DNA of 48,271 nucleotides from Pseudomonas sp. GM48 (GTDB taxonomy: Bacteria > Pseudomonadota > Gammaproteobacteria > Pseudomonadales > Pseudomonadaceae), in NCBI RefSeq assembly GCF_000282335.1, contig NZ_AKJM01000050.1:1-48271 (forward strand), given 5' to 3'. Positions 1-7,886 of the stretch are shown in pieces; position 1 is the first letter of the stretch; each line of letters opens with the position of its first letter. Both the position numbers and the translations under genes were made by a program. The notes under the pieces were generated by a model that saw only the letters and a program-made list of their open reading frames with translations, was not told where the DNA came from and made no database searches.

Positions 1-84
1 TGCTCGCGAAAGCGGTGTGTCAGTCAACATTGATGTATCTGACACCCCGCTTTCGCGAGCAAGCCCGCTCCCACATCGATTGTG
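1..84. repeat. REP pair, left part cut by window edge
   Basis: Two facing copies of the pseudomonad REP palindrome: the window opens inside the left copy (TGCTCGCGAAAGCGG) and the right copy (TTTCGCGAGCAAGCCCGC) follows after a short spacer with its own TGTCAG/CTGACA dyad. The transcript would fold into a long cruciform. Such pairs lie between genes throughout this window and are non-coding. Confidence 0.9.
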
Positions 85-207
85 TCCAGCCCTTCTATTT
101 CAGGCGCTGGCACCGCCCTGCACCAGTAACATGCATTTATCGAACGTTTCCGCGCTGATTTTATCGTTTGTCGATCTTTGCCCGGATGACAAAACTGCGG
201 CCATCTC

Positions 208-221
208 AAATAAAAACAACA
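208..221 (+). promoter_or_regulatory. A-rich Hfq/Crc-type motif before the binding-protein gene
   Basis: AAATAAAAACAACA contains overlapping AANAANAA units and ends 13 bases before the ATG of the ABC binding-protein gene, over the ribosome binding region. In Pseudomonas such motifs are bound by Hfq with Crc to block translation of catabolic and uptake genes when preferred carbon sources are present. Control here is inferred from sequence only. Confidence 0.4.
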
Positions 222-234
222 TGAGAGCTGCCCC

Positions 235-1878
235 ATGCCCCATCTCGACGAGTTAAAGACTCTGGACGGCGCCCTGCCGCATCCAGCGGTAAACGACCTT
301 TGCACCCAGGTCAAAAGCGGCGAGATCAATCGCCGGCAATTCCTGCGCACCGCCGCCCTGCTGGGCGTCACCGTGGCCAGCGCCAGCACCTTTATCGGTT
401 CGGCACTGCTCGGTGATTCGGCATTCGCCGCCGAGGATCAGCCACCGCGTCAGGGCGGCAGCCTGCGTTTTGCCTGCGCCATTCAGGAAATCCAGGACCC
501 GATGCTGATCACCTGGATCGAAGCGTCGAACCTGCTGCGCAATTCCCTGGAGTTCCTGACCTGGGTCGATGCCGAGAACATCACTCACCCGTACCTGGCC
601 GAAAGCTGGAGCCCGTCCGAAGACCTCAAGGTCTGGACCTTCAACCTGCGCCAGGGCGTCAAGTGGAGCAACGGCGACGAGTTCACCTCGGATGACGTCG
701 AGCACAACATCAATCGCTGGATCGCCGCCGATTCCAAGTCGGTCAACCGCACCGCGTTCCAGGACATCGCAGCTTTCGAAAAAACCGGCCCGTACCAGTT
801 CCGCCTGGTGCTCAAACGCCCGATCCTGGCCGTCCCGGAAATGCTCAGCGCCTTCACCTGCACCCTCGTTCACCGCAGCTTCAAGGCCGGCGACGACTGG
901 ACCAAAAACCCGATCGGCACCGGCCCGTTCAAGCTGGTTTCATTTGCGGTCAACAAGCAAGCCACCTTCGCCAAACGCGCGGACTACTGGCGCAAACCGG
1001 CCAACCTCGACGAACTGCGCTACGTCGACATGGGCACCGACATTTCCACCCATCTGGCAGCGTTGCAGGCCGGTCAAGTCGACGTGCTGTACCGCGTCAC
1101 CGTCGCCGAACTGGACCTGGCCAAACGCTTGCCGGGTGCCCAATTGCTCAGCTGCAAGTCGGCGCAAACCGTGGTCATGCGCATGGCCTGCGACCAGAAA
1201 CCATTTACCGATGTGCGCATCCGCAAAGCGGTGGTGCTGTGTGCCGATAACGCGCAGATGCTGAAGATTGCCTATCGCGGCATGGGCACCCTCGGTGAAG
1301 ACCACCACGTCGCCCCCTCCCACCCGGAATACTCGCCGCTGCCCATGCGCGAGCGGGATGTCGCCGGGGCGAAAAAGCTGTTGGCCGAAGCCGGTTACCC
1401 GAATGGCATCGACATCGACCTGATCGTCGGCAACACCCAGGGCCGCTACGAACAGGACTGCGCGCAGATCCTGCAACAGAACTGCCTGGAAGCCGGTATC
1501 CGCATCAACCTCAAAGTGATCCCGGCCACCCAGTACTGGCCGATCTGGGACAAGGCGGCGTTCAGCCTGACCTATTGGGCACACCGTCCGCTGGGCGTGA
1601 TGTCCCTGGAGCTGGCCTACCGCAGCGGCGCCGCCTGGAACGAAAGCCACTACAGCGACCCTGCGTTCGACGCCGCGCTGGACAAGGCCATGGGCATCAT
1701 CGATCCGAAACAACGCGCCCTGGCGATGCAGGACGTCGAGCGCATCCTGCAAGACGCCGCCGTGATGGTGCAGCCGTTCTGGGGTGACAAGTTCACCGCC
1801 ACCAGCAAGAAGGTCCAGGGCTTCAAGGTTCACCCTTCGGACTTCTACCCAATGGATGAAGTCTGGTTGAGCGCCTGA
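235..1878 (+). CDS. ABC transporter substrate-binding protein, peptide/opine family (SBP_bac_5)
   Basis: 547-residue periplasmic solute-binding protein of the DppA/OppA family. The N-terminus has a twin-arginine signal (INRRQFLRTAALLG at about residues 23-36) and a hydrophobic stretch ending near ALLGDSAFA, so export is probably by Tat rather than Sec. The mature part carries the family's features: an LRFA opening strand, TWVDAENITHPYLAESW, VKWSNGDEFTSDDVEHNI and the GTGPFK segment. It is the first gene of a five-gene block with two permeases, a double ATPase and a porin, all on the plus strand. The ligand cannot be named; the family takes di- and oligopeptides, opines, glutathione and some sugars. 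Family assignment is firm, substrate unknown. Confidence 0.93.
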   Translation: MPHLDELKTLDGALPHPAVNDLCTQVKSGEINRRQFLRTAALLGVTVASASTFIGSALLGDSAFAAEDQPPRQGGSLRFACAIQEIQDPMLITWIEASNLLRNSLEFLTWVDAENITHPYLAESWSPSEDLKVWTFNLRQGVKWSNGDEFTSDDVEHNINRWIAADSKSVNRTAFQDIAAFEKTGPYQFRLVLKRPILAVPEMLSAFTCTLVHRSFKAGDDWTKNPIGTGPFKLVSFAVNKQATFAKRADYWRKPANLDELRYVDMGTDISTHLAALQAGQVDVLYRVTVAELDLAKRLPGAQLLSCKSAQTVVMRMACDQKPFTDVRIRKAVVLCADNAQMLKIAYRGMGTLGEDHHVAPSHPEYSPLPMRERDVAGAKKLLAEAGYPNGIDIDLIVGNTQGRYEQDCAQILQQNCLEAGIRINLKVIPATQYWPIWDKAAFSLTYWAHRPLGVMSLELAYRSGAAWNESHYSDPAFDAALDKAMGIIDPKQRALAMQDVERILQDAAVMVQPFWGDKFTATSKKVQGFKVHPSDFYPMDEVWLSA

Positions 1879-1954
1879 CGCGCAGCCCCATATGTGCCCG
1901 CCCACCGACCTGTGCGGCGGGCCGGCATCCCTTGATTAGCCGGAGCCTGCAAGC

Positions 1955-2908
1955 ATGGCTGAATTTCTGTTGCGCAAATTGATGGCGTTGATCGCGACCC
2001 TGTTGTCGGTGTCGCTGATCGTGTTCGTCGCCCTCGAACTGAACATCGAGGACGTGGCGATCAACGTCCTCGGCCCCTACTCCGCCGCCGACCAGCGCGC
2101 CGCGTGGCTGGTGGAACATGGCTACAACCAGCCGTTCCTGTGGCGCTACCTGGTGTGGCTGAAGGATTTCGTCAGCGGCGACTGGGGCACCTCGGTGCAC
2201 TTTCGTGAGCCGGTGATCAATCTGTTGCTGCCCAACCTCGGGCAAACCCTGATCCTTGCCGGTCTGGCGCTGTTGATCATGGTGCCGGTGGCCCTGACCC
2301 TGGGCATTCTGGCGGGCATTCGCCAGGGTTCGCTGGTGGACCGCCTGGTGTCGTTCCTGTCGATCGTCACCACTTCGATTCCGGACTTCGCCAGCGCGGT
2401 GTTCGTCTCGGCGATCTTCGTCTTCTGGCTCAACTGGCTGCCGGGCGTGAGCAGCATGAGTGAAGGTTTCAACGCCGCCGAACTGGCCCTGCCGCTGATG
2501 GTCCTGTGCCTGTTCGGCATCGGCTATCTGGCGCGCATCACCCGCGCTTCGATGGTCGAAGTGATGCAGGCGCCGTACATCCGTACTGCTCGCCTCAAGG
2601 GTGCGTCGACTTCGCGCATCGTGCTGCGCCATGCCCTGCGCAATGTGCTGATCGCACCGATCACGGTGATCATGCTGTACATCCCGTGGCTGCTGTCGAA
2701 CGTGATCGTGGTCGAGGTGTTCTTCGCCTACAAAGGCTTCGGCTCGCTGCTGTACACCGCCTCGCTGAACCACGACGTGTACCTGATCGAGGCGTGCGCG
2801 ATGATCAGCGGCGCGGTGGTTGGCGCAACCAAAATCTTTTCCGACCTGGCCTACACCTGGCTCAACCCGCGCATCACCTTGCGCAGTCTTGGCGGAGGTG
2901 GCCAATGA
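1955..2908 (+). CDS. ABC transporter permease, DppB-like
   Basis: 317-residue inner-membrane permease of the DppB/OppB class (BPD_transp_1). An N-terminal membrane segment (about residues 5-30) is followed by a periplasmic region and a cluster of further hydrophobic segments. The cytoplasmic coupling loop that docks on the ATPase is visible as APYIRTARLKGASTSRIVLR at about residues 205-225. It lies 76 bases after the binding-protein gene, and its stop overlaps the next start in ATGA, which implies translational coupling. It should pair with the following permease to form the channel. Confidence 0.94.
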   Translation: MAEFLLRKLMALIATLLSVSLIVFVALELNIEDVAINVLGPYSAADQRAAWLVEHGYNQPFLWRYLVWLKDFVSGDWGTSVHFREPVINLLLPNLGQTLILAGLALLIMVPVALTLGILAGIRQGSLVDRLVSFLSIVTTSIPDFASAVFVSAIFVFWLNWLPGVSSMSEGFNAAELALPLMVLCLFGIGYLARITRASMVEVMQAPYIRTARLKGASTSRIVLRHALRNVLIAPITVIMLYIPWLLSNVIVVEVFFAYKGFGSLLYTASLNHDVYLIEACAMISGAVVGATKIFSDLAYTWLNPRITLRSLGGGGQ

Positions 2909-3741
2909 GCTTCCTGCAATCGTTCAAACATCCTTTAGCCCTGCTCGGCCTGCTGTTGGTGGGCGGCTGGGTGCTGATCGCCGCGTTTGCGCCGTGGCTG
3001 GCGCCCCATGATCCGCTGGCAAGCTTCTCCCCGCTGCTCACGCCGATGACCGCTGACCCCAGTGGCCAAAGCTTCCTGCTGGGCACCGACATGATTGGCC
3101 GGGACATTCTTTCGCGGCTGGTCTGGGGCACACGTACCGTGCTGTTCTGGTCGATCCTCGCCACGTTGACGGCGTTCACCGTGGGCATTGCCATGGGCCT
3201 GTGCGCCGGTTACTTCAATGGCAAGGTCGATGCCTTCCTGTCCTATGTCGCCGACACGGTGCTGTCGTTCCCGGTGCTGGTGCTGTACATCGTGATCATC
3301 ATCGCCCTCGGCGCTTCGGCGCTGAACATTCTGATTGCGGTGACCTTCACCAGCGCCCCGGCAATCTTTCGCATCATGCGCGCCCTGACCATCGACATCC
3401 GCTCCCGGGACTACGTGCTCAGCGCCATCACCCAGGGCGAAGGCTCGTTGCGCATCATGCTGGTGGAAATCCTGCCCAACTGCGGCGGGCCGCTGATCGT
3501 CGATTTCTGCCTGCGCATCGGCTACACCGCGATCATGATCGGCGCCCTCGGTTTCCTCGGCCTCGGCCTGCCACCGCCGACTCCGGACTGGGGCGGCATG
3601 ATCAACGAAGGCCGCAGCATGGCCATCGCGTTCCCGCACCTGGTGATCTTCCCGTGCATTGCCATCTCCACCCTGATGCTGGGCCTGAGCCTGTTGGCGG
3701 ACGGTCTGGACGAACACGCCCAGAAAGGCACAAGGAGCTGA
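2905..3741 (+). CDS. ABC transporter permease, DppC-like
   Basis: 278-residue second permease of the importer, DppC/OppC class. The start at 2905 is set by the ATGA overlap with the upstream permease; a longer open frame begins further upstream but lies inside that gene. The protein has an N-terminal membrane segment (ALLGLLLVGGWVLIAAFAPW), the conserved LLGTDMIGRDILSRLVWGTR segment typical of DppC proteins, and a coupling loop RDYVLSAITQGEGSLRIML. It ends two bases before the ATPase start. Confidence 0.94.
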   Translation: MSFLQSFKHPLALLGLLLVGGWVLIAAFAPWLAPHDPLASFSPLLTPMTADPSGQSFLLGTDMIGRDILSRLVWGTRTVLFWSILATLTAFTVGIAMGLCAGYFNGKVDAFLSYVADTVLSFPVLVLYIVIIIALGASALNILIAVTFTSAPAIFRIMRALTIDIRSRDYVLSAITQGEGSLRIMLVEILPNCGGPLIVDFCLRIGYTAIMIGALGFLGLGLPPPTPDWGGMINEGRSMAIAFPHLVIFPCIAISTLMLGLSLLADGLDEHAQKGTRS

Positions 3742-3743
3742 GC

Positions 3744-5393
3744 ATGAGCAACCCACAGAACCTGCAACAAGTGCTGCGCGTGGAGAACCTCTCCATCGAA
3801 CTGCCGGCCGGCGCCGACCGCAGCCACGCCGTGCACGGCATCAGCCTGGATGTGCGCAAGGGTGAAATCCTCTGCGTAATCGGCGAGTCCGGCTCCGGCA
3901 AATCCGTGCTGTCGGCGGCGATCATGGGCGACTACGCCAAAGGCCTGCGCCACAGCGCAGGGGTGATCGATTTTCTCGGCGACGACATCTGCCGCATGCC
4001 AGACGATGCCTTGCGTCAGTTGCGCGGCAATCGCATCGCCATGATCTTTCAGGAACCGATGGCGGCACTGAACCCGGCGATCCGCATCGGCCGGCAAGTC
4101 GAAGAAATCTTCGACATTCATGCACCACAAATGCCCAACGCAGAACGCCGCGAACGCATGCTCGCCCTGCTTGAATCGACCCACCTGCCCGACCCGCCAC
4201 GGATCGCCAACAGCTTTCCCCACCAGCTCTCCGGCGGCCAATGCCAGCGCGTGGTAATCGCCATGGCCCTGGCGATGAACCCGGACTTGCTGATCGCCGA
4301 CGAACCGACCACGGCGCTGGACGTCACTACGCAAGCGCAAGTGCTGAAACTGGTGCGCGAACTGCGCGGGCGCGGCCAGCACGGGATTCTGTTCATCACC
4401 CACGACTTCGGTGTGGTCGCGGAGATCGCCGACCGCATCGCAGTGATGGAAGGTGGACGACTGGTGGAAATCGGTGAGCGCGATCAGGTGCTCAACGCCC
4501 CGGCGCACCCGTACACCCGCAAATTGATCGCGGCGGTGCCGGCGTTGCACCCGGAATTGCACGTACCCAGCGCCGACGGCGAACTGGCGTTGCGCATCGA
4601 GCATTTGAACAAGACCTACAACGTCGGCGGCCGCTCGGTGGCGGCGCTCCGGGATGTATCGCTGCAACTGCCACGGGGCAAGACCCTGGCCATCGTCGGC
4701 GAGTCAGGCTCGGGCAAGAGCACGCTGGTCAAGGCGGCGATTCGCCTGGTGGACAGCGACAGCGGTCACGTCTGGGTCGGTGACACCGACTTCCTGGCCT
4801 TGCGCGGCGCGGCGCTGGCGGCCAATCGGCGGCGCATCCAGATGATTTTCCAGGACCCTTATGGCTCGCTCAATCCACGCCACCGGGTCGGCGACATCAT
4901 TGCCCGCGCCGCGCAGTTGCGTGGTTTGTCGGCCAAGGATGCCTGGGCCGAGGCCGGTGATTTGCTTGAACAGGTCGGACTCAAGCGCGACGCCCTCAAA
5001 CGCAAGCCCCGGCAGTTTTCCGGAGGCCAGCGCCAGCGTATCGGCATCGCCCGTGCATTGGCGATGCGCCCGCAAGTGCTGATCGCCGACGAAAGCGTTT
5101 CGGCCCTCGATGTCTCGGTGCAAAAGCAGGTGCTGGAGTTGCTCGCCGAACTGCAACAACGATTGAACCTGAGCATCTTGTTCATCACCCACGACCTGCG
5201 GGTGGCGGCGCAGATCAGCGACTACATCGCGGTGATGCGCCAGGGCGAAGTCGTCGAATACGGCACCGCCGAACAGGTGCTGCTGCGACCGCACAACAGC
5301 TACACCCAGACGCTGCTGGCGGCGGCTCCCGGCGCTTCGGCAATACCGGCCAACCCTGTCGATGGCCCTGCGTTGAGACTGATTCGCCCATAG
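3744..5393 (+). CDS. Fused double ABC ATPase (DppD-DppF type)
   Basis: 549-residue protein carrying two complete ATP-binding cassettes in tandem, equal to DppD and DppF joined. Cassette 1 has Walker A GESGSGKSVLSAA from about residue 47, signature LSGGQCQRV and Walker B LLIADEPTTALDV. Cassette 2 has Walker A GESGSGKSTLVKA from about residue 319, signature FSGGQRQRI and Walker B VLIADESVSALDV. Note ADES in place of ADEP in the second cassette; the catalytic Glu is kept. Each cassette ends in the peptide-transporter tail (APAHPYTRKLIAAVP; RPHNSYTQTLLAAAP). Start ATG at 3744 follows AAGGAG. It energises the importer encoded upstream. Fused forms are common in proteobacteria. Confidence 0.94.
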   Translation: MSNPQNLQQVLRVENLSIELPAGADRSHAVHGISLDVRKGEILCVIGESGSGKSVLSAAIMGDYAKGLRHSAGVIDFLGDDICRMPDDALRQLRGNRIAMIFQEPMAALNPAIRIGRQVEEIFDIHAPQMPNAERRERMLALLESTHLPDPPRIANSFPHQLSGGQCQRVVIAMALAMNPDLLIADEPTTALDVTTQAQVLKLVRELRGRGQHGILFITHDFGVVAEIADRIAVMEGGRLVEIGERDQVLNAPAHPYTRKLIAAVPALHPELHVPSADGELALRIEHLNKTYNVGGRSVAALRDVSLQLPRGKTLAIVGESGSGKSTLVKAAIRLVDSDSGHVWVGDTDFLALRGAALAANRRRIQMIFQDPYGSLNPRHRVGDIIARAAQLRGLSAKDAWAEAGDLLEQVGLKRDALKRKPRQFSGGQRQRIGIARALAMRPQVLIADESVSALDVSVQKQVLELLAELQQRLNLSILFITHDLRVAAQISDYIAVMRQGEVVEYGTAEQVLLRPHNSYTQTLLAAAPGASAIPANPVDGPALRLIRP

Positions 5394-5416
5394 GCCATCG
5401 GCCCGAAAAAACCTTT

Positions 5417-5448
5417 CCCCCACGCCGCAGCATTCGCTGCGGCCGGGG
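5417..5448 (+). other. Intergenic hairpin between ATPase and porin genes
   Basis: GCCGCAG (5424-5430) pairs with CTGCGGC (5437-5443) around a six-base loop, flanked by CCCC and GGGG that can extend the stem. No T run follows, so it may be an mRNA-stabilising or partly attenuating structure rather than a full terminator. Confidence 0.4.
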
Positions 5449-5459
5449 TTGCTGTTGCC

Positions 5460-5477
5460 AACAAAAAATCAAGAAAA
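5460..5477 (+). promoter_or_regulatory. A-rich Hfq/Crc-type motif before porin gene
   Basis: AACAAAAAATCAAGAAAA lies directly before the GGGAG ribosome binding site of the porin and holds AANAANAA units. It matches the motif before the binding-protein gene at the head of the same block, suggesting shared catabolite control at translation. Confidence 0.35.
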
Positions 5478-5490
5478 CGGGAGTAAGACT

Positions 5491-6672
5491 TTGCGCACAC
5501 CTACCCTTCGCGCGATCCATTGCATGGCCTTGATACCGGTGCTCGGCGCCCTGGCAGCACCGGCCATGGCGGTCCAGGTCACCGACAACCTCGACCTCGG
5601 CGGCGCCGTCCGTGCCCGCTGGGACTACGACCCGGATCGCGACATCCAGAAATTCGGCCTGGACACAGTGTTCCTCAGCGCCAAGTACAACTCCGACACC
5701 TGGATCGGTGAGGCCCAGTACCGTTTCTACGGCCGTTCCTACCCCTACCAGTACACCAAGAACTACGGCGACATCCAATTCGCCAAGTACGCGTGGGCCG
5801 GCTACAAGTTCAACCCCGACCAGCAGGTGCAAGTGGGCCTGAACACGGTGCCGTTCGGTTTGCAGCCGTACTTCGGCAGCACCTTCTACGAAACCCTGGG
5901 CAACGTCATCGGCCTGGAAGATGTGCAACAGGTCGGCGCCAAGTACATCCAGCAAAGCGGCGACTGGAACGTCCAGGCCGGTTACTACCTGCGTCCGGCC
6001 TGGCAAGGCAAAGGCACCAGCAACGGCGTCACCTACTCCAGCGTGGTGTCGGAAGCCGACAGCTACGTGGCCGACGGCAGCGACAACCAGGAACGCAACA
6101 CCGTGGTGTTGCGCGTGGCCAGGGCGCTGGACTTGGGGCCGTGGAAATCCGAGGTCGGTGTTTCCGGCCTGACGTCGAGCATTCAGAACAGGGACACCGA
6201 TAACGACGGCCGGCGCAATGCCGTGGCCGTGCACTACCTGGGCAAGAACGGTCCGTGGGGCGTGCAGTTGCAGGCAGCGCGACAGCAGATGTCACCGCGC
6301 AACCCCGGCACCGACGAACTGGTGACCCTTGGCGGTTACGACGGCACCTACAACGTCGCCAGTCGCGGCAACCTGTACGTGGCGGATGTCAGCTATGACG
6401 TGGCCGGCAAGTACCTGTTCGACCAGGTCAGCGGGGTCAAGCTCTACGCCAACTACAGCGTCTTCGACAAATCCGCCGATGATTTCAAGACCTCGCAACG
6501 GATGATCCTCGGCACCTCGTTCGCGGTCAGCAAATTGTGGGTCTACACCGAATGGCTGTTCGGCAAGAACGATCCGTACATTGGCGGCAGCAGCTATACC
6601 CAGAGCCTTGGGGCGGGTGGGACCGATCAGTGGGAGAATCAGTTGTACATGAACATCGGGTACTACTTCTGA
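5491..6672 (+). CDS. Outer-membrane porin, beta-barrel
   Basis: 393-residue outer-membrane barrel. The start is most likely TTG at 5491: it follows GGGAG at good spacing and gives a clean Sec signal peptide (MRTPTLRAIHCMALIPVLGA, cleavage after PAMA). An ATG at 5449 is in frame but sits inside the intergenic hairpin and would spoil the signal. The mature protein is rich in alternating aromatic strands (AKYAWAGYKF, WNVQAGYYLRPAW) and ends in the barrel-assembly signal NIGYYF. It most resembles uncharacterised Pseudomonas porins of the phosphate-selective/carbohydrate porin superfamily. Its place after the importer suggests it admits the same ligand. Confidence 0.82.
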   Translation: MRTPTLRAIHCMALIPVLGALAAPAMAVQVTDNLDLGGAVRARWDYDPDRDIQKFGLDTVFLSAKYNSDTWIGEAQYRFYGRSYPYQYTKNYGDIQFAKYAWAGYKFNPDQQVQVGLNTVPFGLQPYFGSTFYETLGNVIGLEDVQQVGAKYIQQSGDWNVQAGYYLRPAWQGKGTSNGVTYSSVVSEADSYVADGSDNQERNTVVLRVARALDLGPWKSEVGVSGLTSSIQNRDTDNDGRRNAVAVHYLGKNGPWGVQLQAARQQMSPRNPGTDELVTLGGYDGTYNVASRGNLYVADVSYDVAGKYLFDQVSGVKLYANYSVFDKSADDFKTSQRMILGTSFAVSKLWVYTEWLFGKNDPYIGGSSYTQSLGAGGTDQWENQLYMNIGYYF

Positions 6673-6699
6673 CCCGGGATTTGTAGCGTCTGCAAGGAC

Positions 6700-6770
6700 G
6701 CTTTCGCGAGCAAGCCCGCTCCCACAGGTTCAGTGGTGATCCCTGTGGGAGCGGGCTTGCTCGCGAAGAG
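6700..6770. repeat. REP pair, reversed arrangement
   Basis: TTTCGCGAGCAAGCCCGCTC (about 6702-6721) precedes GTGGGAGCGGGCTTGCTCGC (about 6745-6764), so the two units point away from each other compared with most pairs in the window. They can pair into one long stem between the porin and LysR genes and may serve as the end of the transport operon. Confidence 0.85.
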
Positions 6771-6887
6771 GCCAGCCGAAACAACACTTGCATCAGCACC
6801 TTGCTGATAGTCATATAGGCTCCACCGAACTACTAAAGACAAACCTGCCCCACGCAACACCGGCGGCCGGTGCGGAGCCCTTCTTAC

Positions 6888-7763
6888 ATGCGTCAACTGC
6901 CCTCGCTCAATATGCTGCGTGTCTTCGAAGAAGTCGCGCGGCATCGCAGCTTCAGCCAGGCGGCTCTGGGGTTGAATGTCACCCAGGGCGCCGTCAGTCG
7001 GCAGATCAAACAGCTTGAAGATTATCTCGGCGTGGCGCTATTCGTCCGCACGCCCCAGGGCCTGACCCTGACCGAAACCGGCACCGCCCTCTCCCCGCAC
7101 CTGGCGGAAGCCTTCGACCATATCGAACGCGCCCTGCAAGCGGTACGCGTGCCCAATCTGCGGCAGCGCCTGCGCATCGTCGCACCGCCCACCTGGGCGA
7201 CACGCTGGCTGTCGGCGCACCTGCGAGCGTTCGTTCAGCGCTATCCCGACATCAGCCTCAGCGTGACCAACCAGTTGGGCCACGACAGCCTCGCGGAAAT
7301 CGACTGCCACATCCGCTTCGGCCTCGAAGCCGCCAGCCATTGCAACAGCCGCTTGCTGGTGATGGAACGGCACATTGCCGTGGCCAGCCCGGAACTGTTC
7401 AGCGACGGCAAGCCGCCGGACCTGCGGCAATTTCCATTGCTGCACATCCTGCACGACGGCAAACGCCTGAAGGTCTGGGAGAACTGGCTGGCAGCCATGG
7501 GCCGGGACGACATCGATGCCGGGCAAGGGCTGGAATTCAGCACCCTGGACCAGGTGATCCACACCGCACTGGCGGGCGGTGGGCTGGCGGTGATCGACCG
7601 GCAGATGATCGAAAAGGAACTGGCCAATGGCAGCCTGCTACCGATCACCCCGGTGGAAGTGGTCGGGCCGTATGGCTATTGGCTGGATGTGGCGAATGAC
7701 AAGCAGGGCTTGTCGAAGGTGCGGTTGTTTACCGAGTGGTTGGGACTGGTCAGCAATCCCTGA
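6888..7763 (+). CDS. LysR-family transcriptional regulator, GcvA-like
   Basis: 291-residue LysR-type regulator. The N-terminal winged helix-turn-helix is clear: LNMLRVFEEVARHRSFSQAA, then NVTQGAVSRQIKQLEDYLGV and LFVRTPQGLTLTETG (about residues 7-70). The C-terminal effector domain resembles the GcvA subgroup. I chose ATG 6888 (MRQLPSLNML) over the in-frame GTG at 6870 because GcvA-like proteins begin this way. It follows the transport block on the same strand and converges with the aldehyde dehydrogenase operon; either could be its target. Confidence 0.92.
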   Translation: MRQLPSLNMLRVFEEVARHRSFSQAALGLNVTQGAVSRQIKQLEDYLGVALFVRTPQGLTLTETGTALSPHLAEAFDHIERALQAVRVPNLRQRLRIVAPPTWATRWLSAHLRAFVQRYPDISLSVTNQLGHDSLAEIDCHIRFGLEAASHCNSRLLVMERHIAVASPELFSDGKPPDLRQFPLLHILHDGKRLKVWENWLAAMGRDDIDAGQGLEFSTLDQVIHTALAGGGLAVIDRQMIEKELANGSLLPITPVEVVGPYGYWLDVANDKQGLSKVRLFTEWLGLVSNP

Positions 7764-7780
7764 TACACCAACATCCCCCT

Positions 7781-7872
7781 TGTGGGAGCGGGCTTGCTCG
7801 CGAAATCGGTGTGTCAGTCGACATATGTATTGCCTGACACACCGCTTTCGCGAGCAAGCCCGCTCCCACAGG
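7781..7872. repeat. REP pair between convergent genes
   Basis: GTGGGAGCGGGCTTGCTCGC and its inverse flank a spacer holding TGTGTCAG...CTGACACA. It lies between the ends of the LysR gene and the convergent aldehyde dehydrogenase gene, and may act as a bidirectional transcript end. Confidence 0.9.
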
Positions 7873-7886
7873 TTTTTTGGGTGCTG

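Noticed and set aside
940..2905. Long minus-strand frames opposite the ABC transporter genes
   Set aside because: Shadows of well-supported plus-strand genes; His/Arg/Gln-rich with no domain.
7781..7872. Regular short repeats resembling a CRISPR or attachment site
   Set aside because: These are REP pairs: each unit is palindromic, only two occur per site, and no cas gene or spacer series exists.
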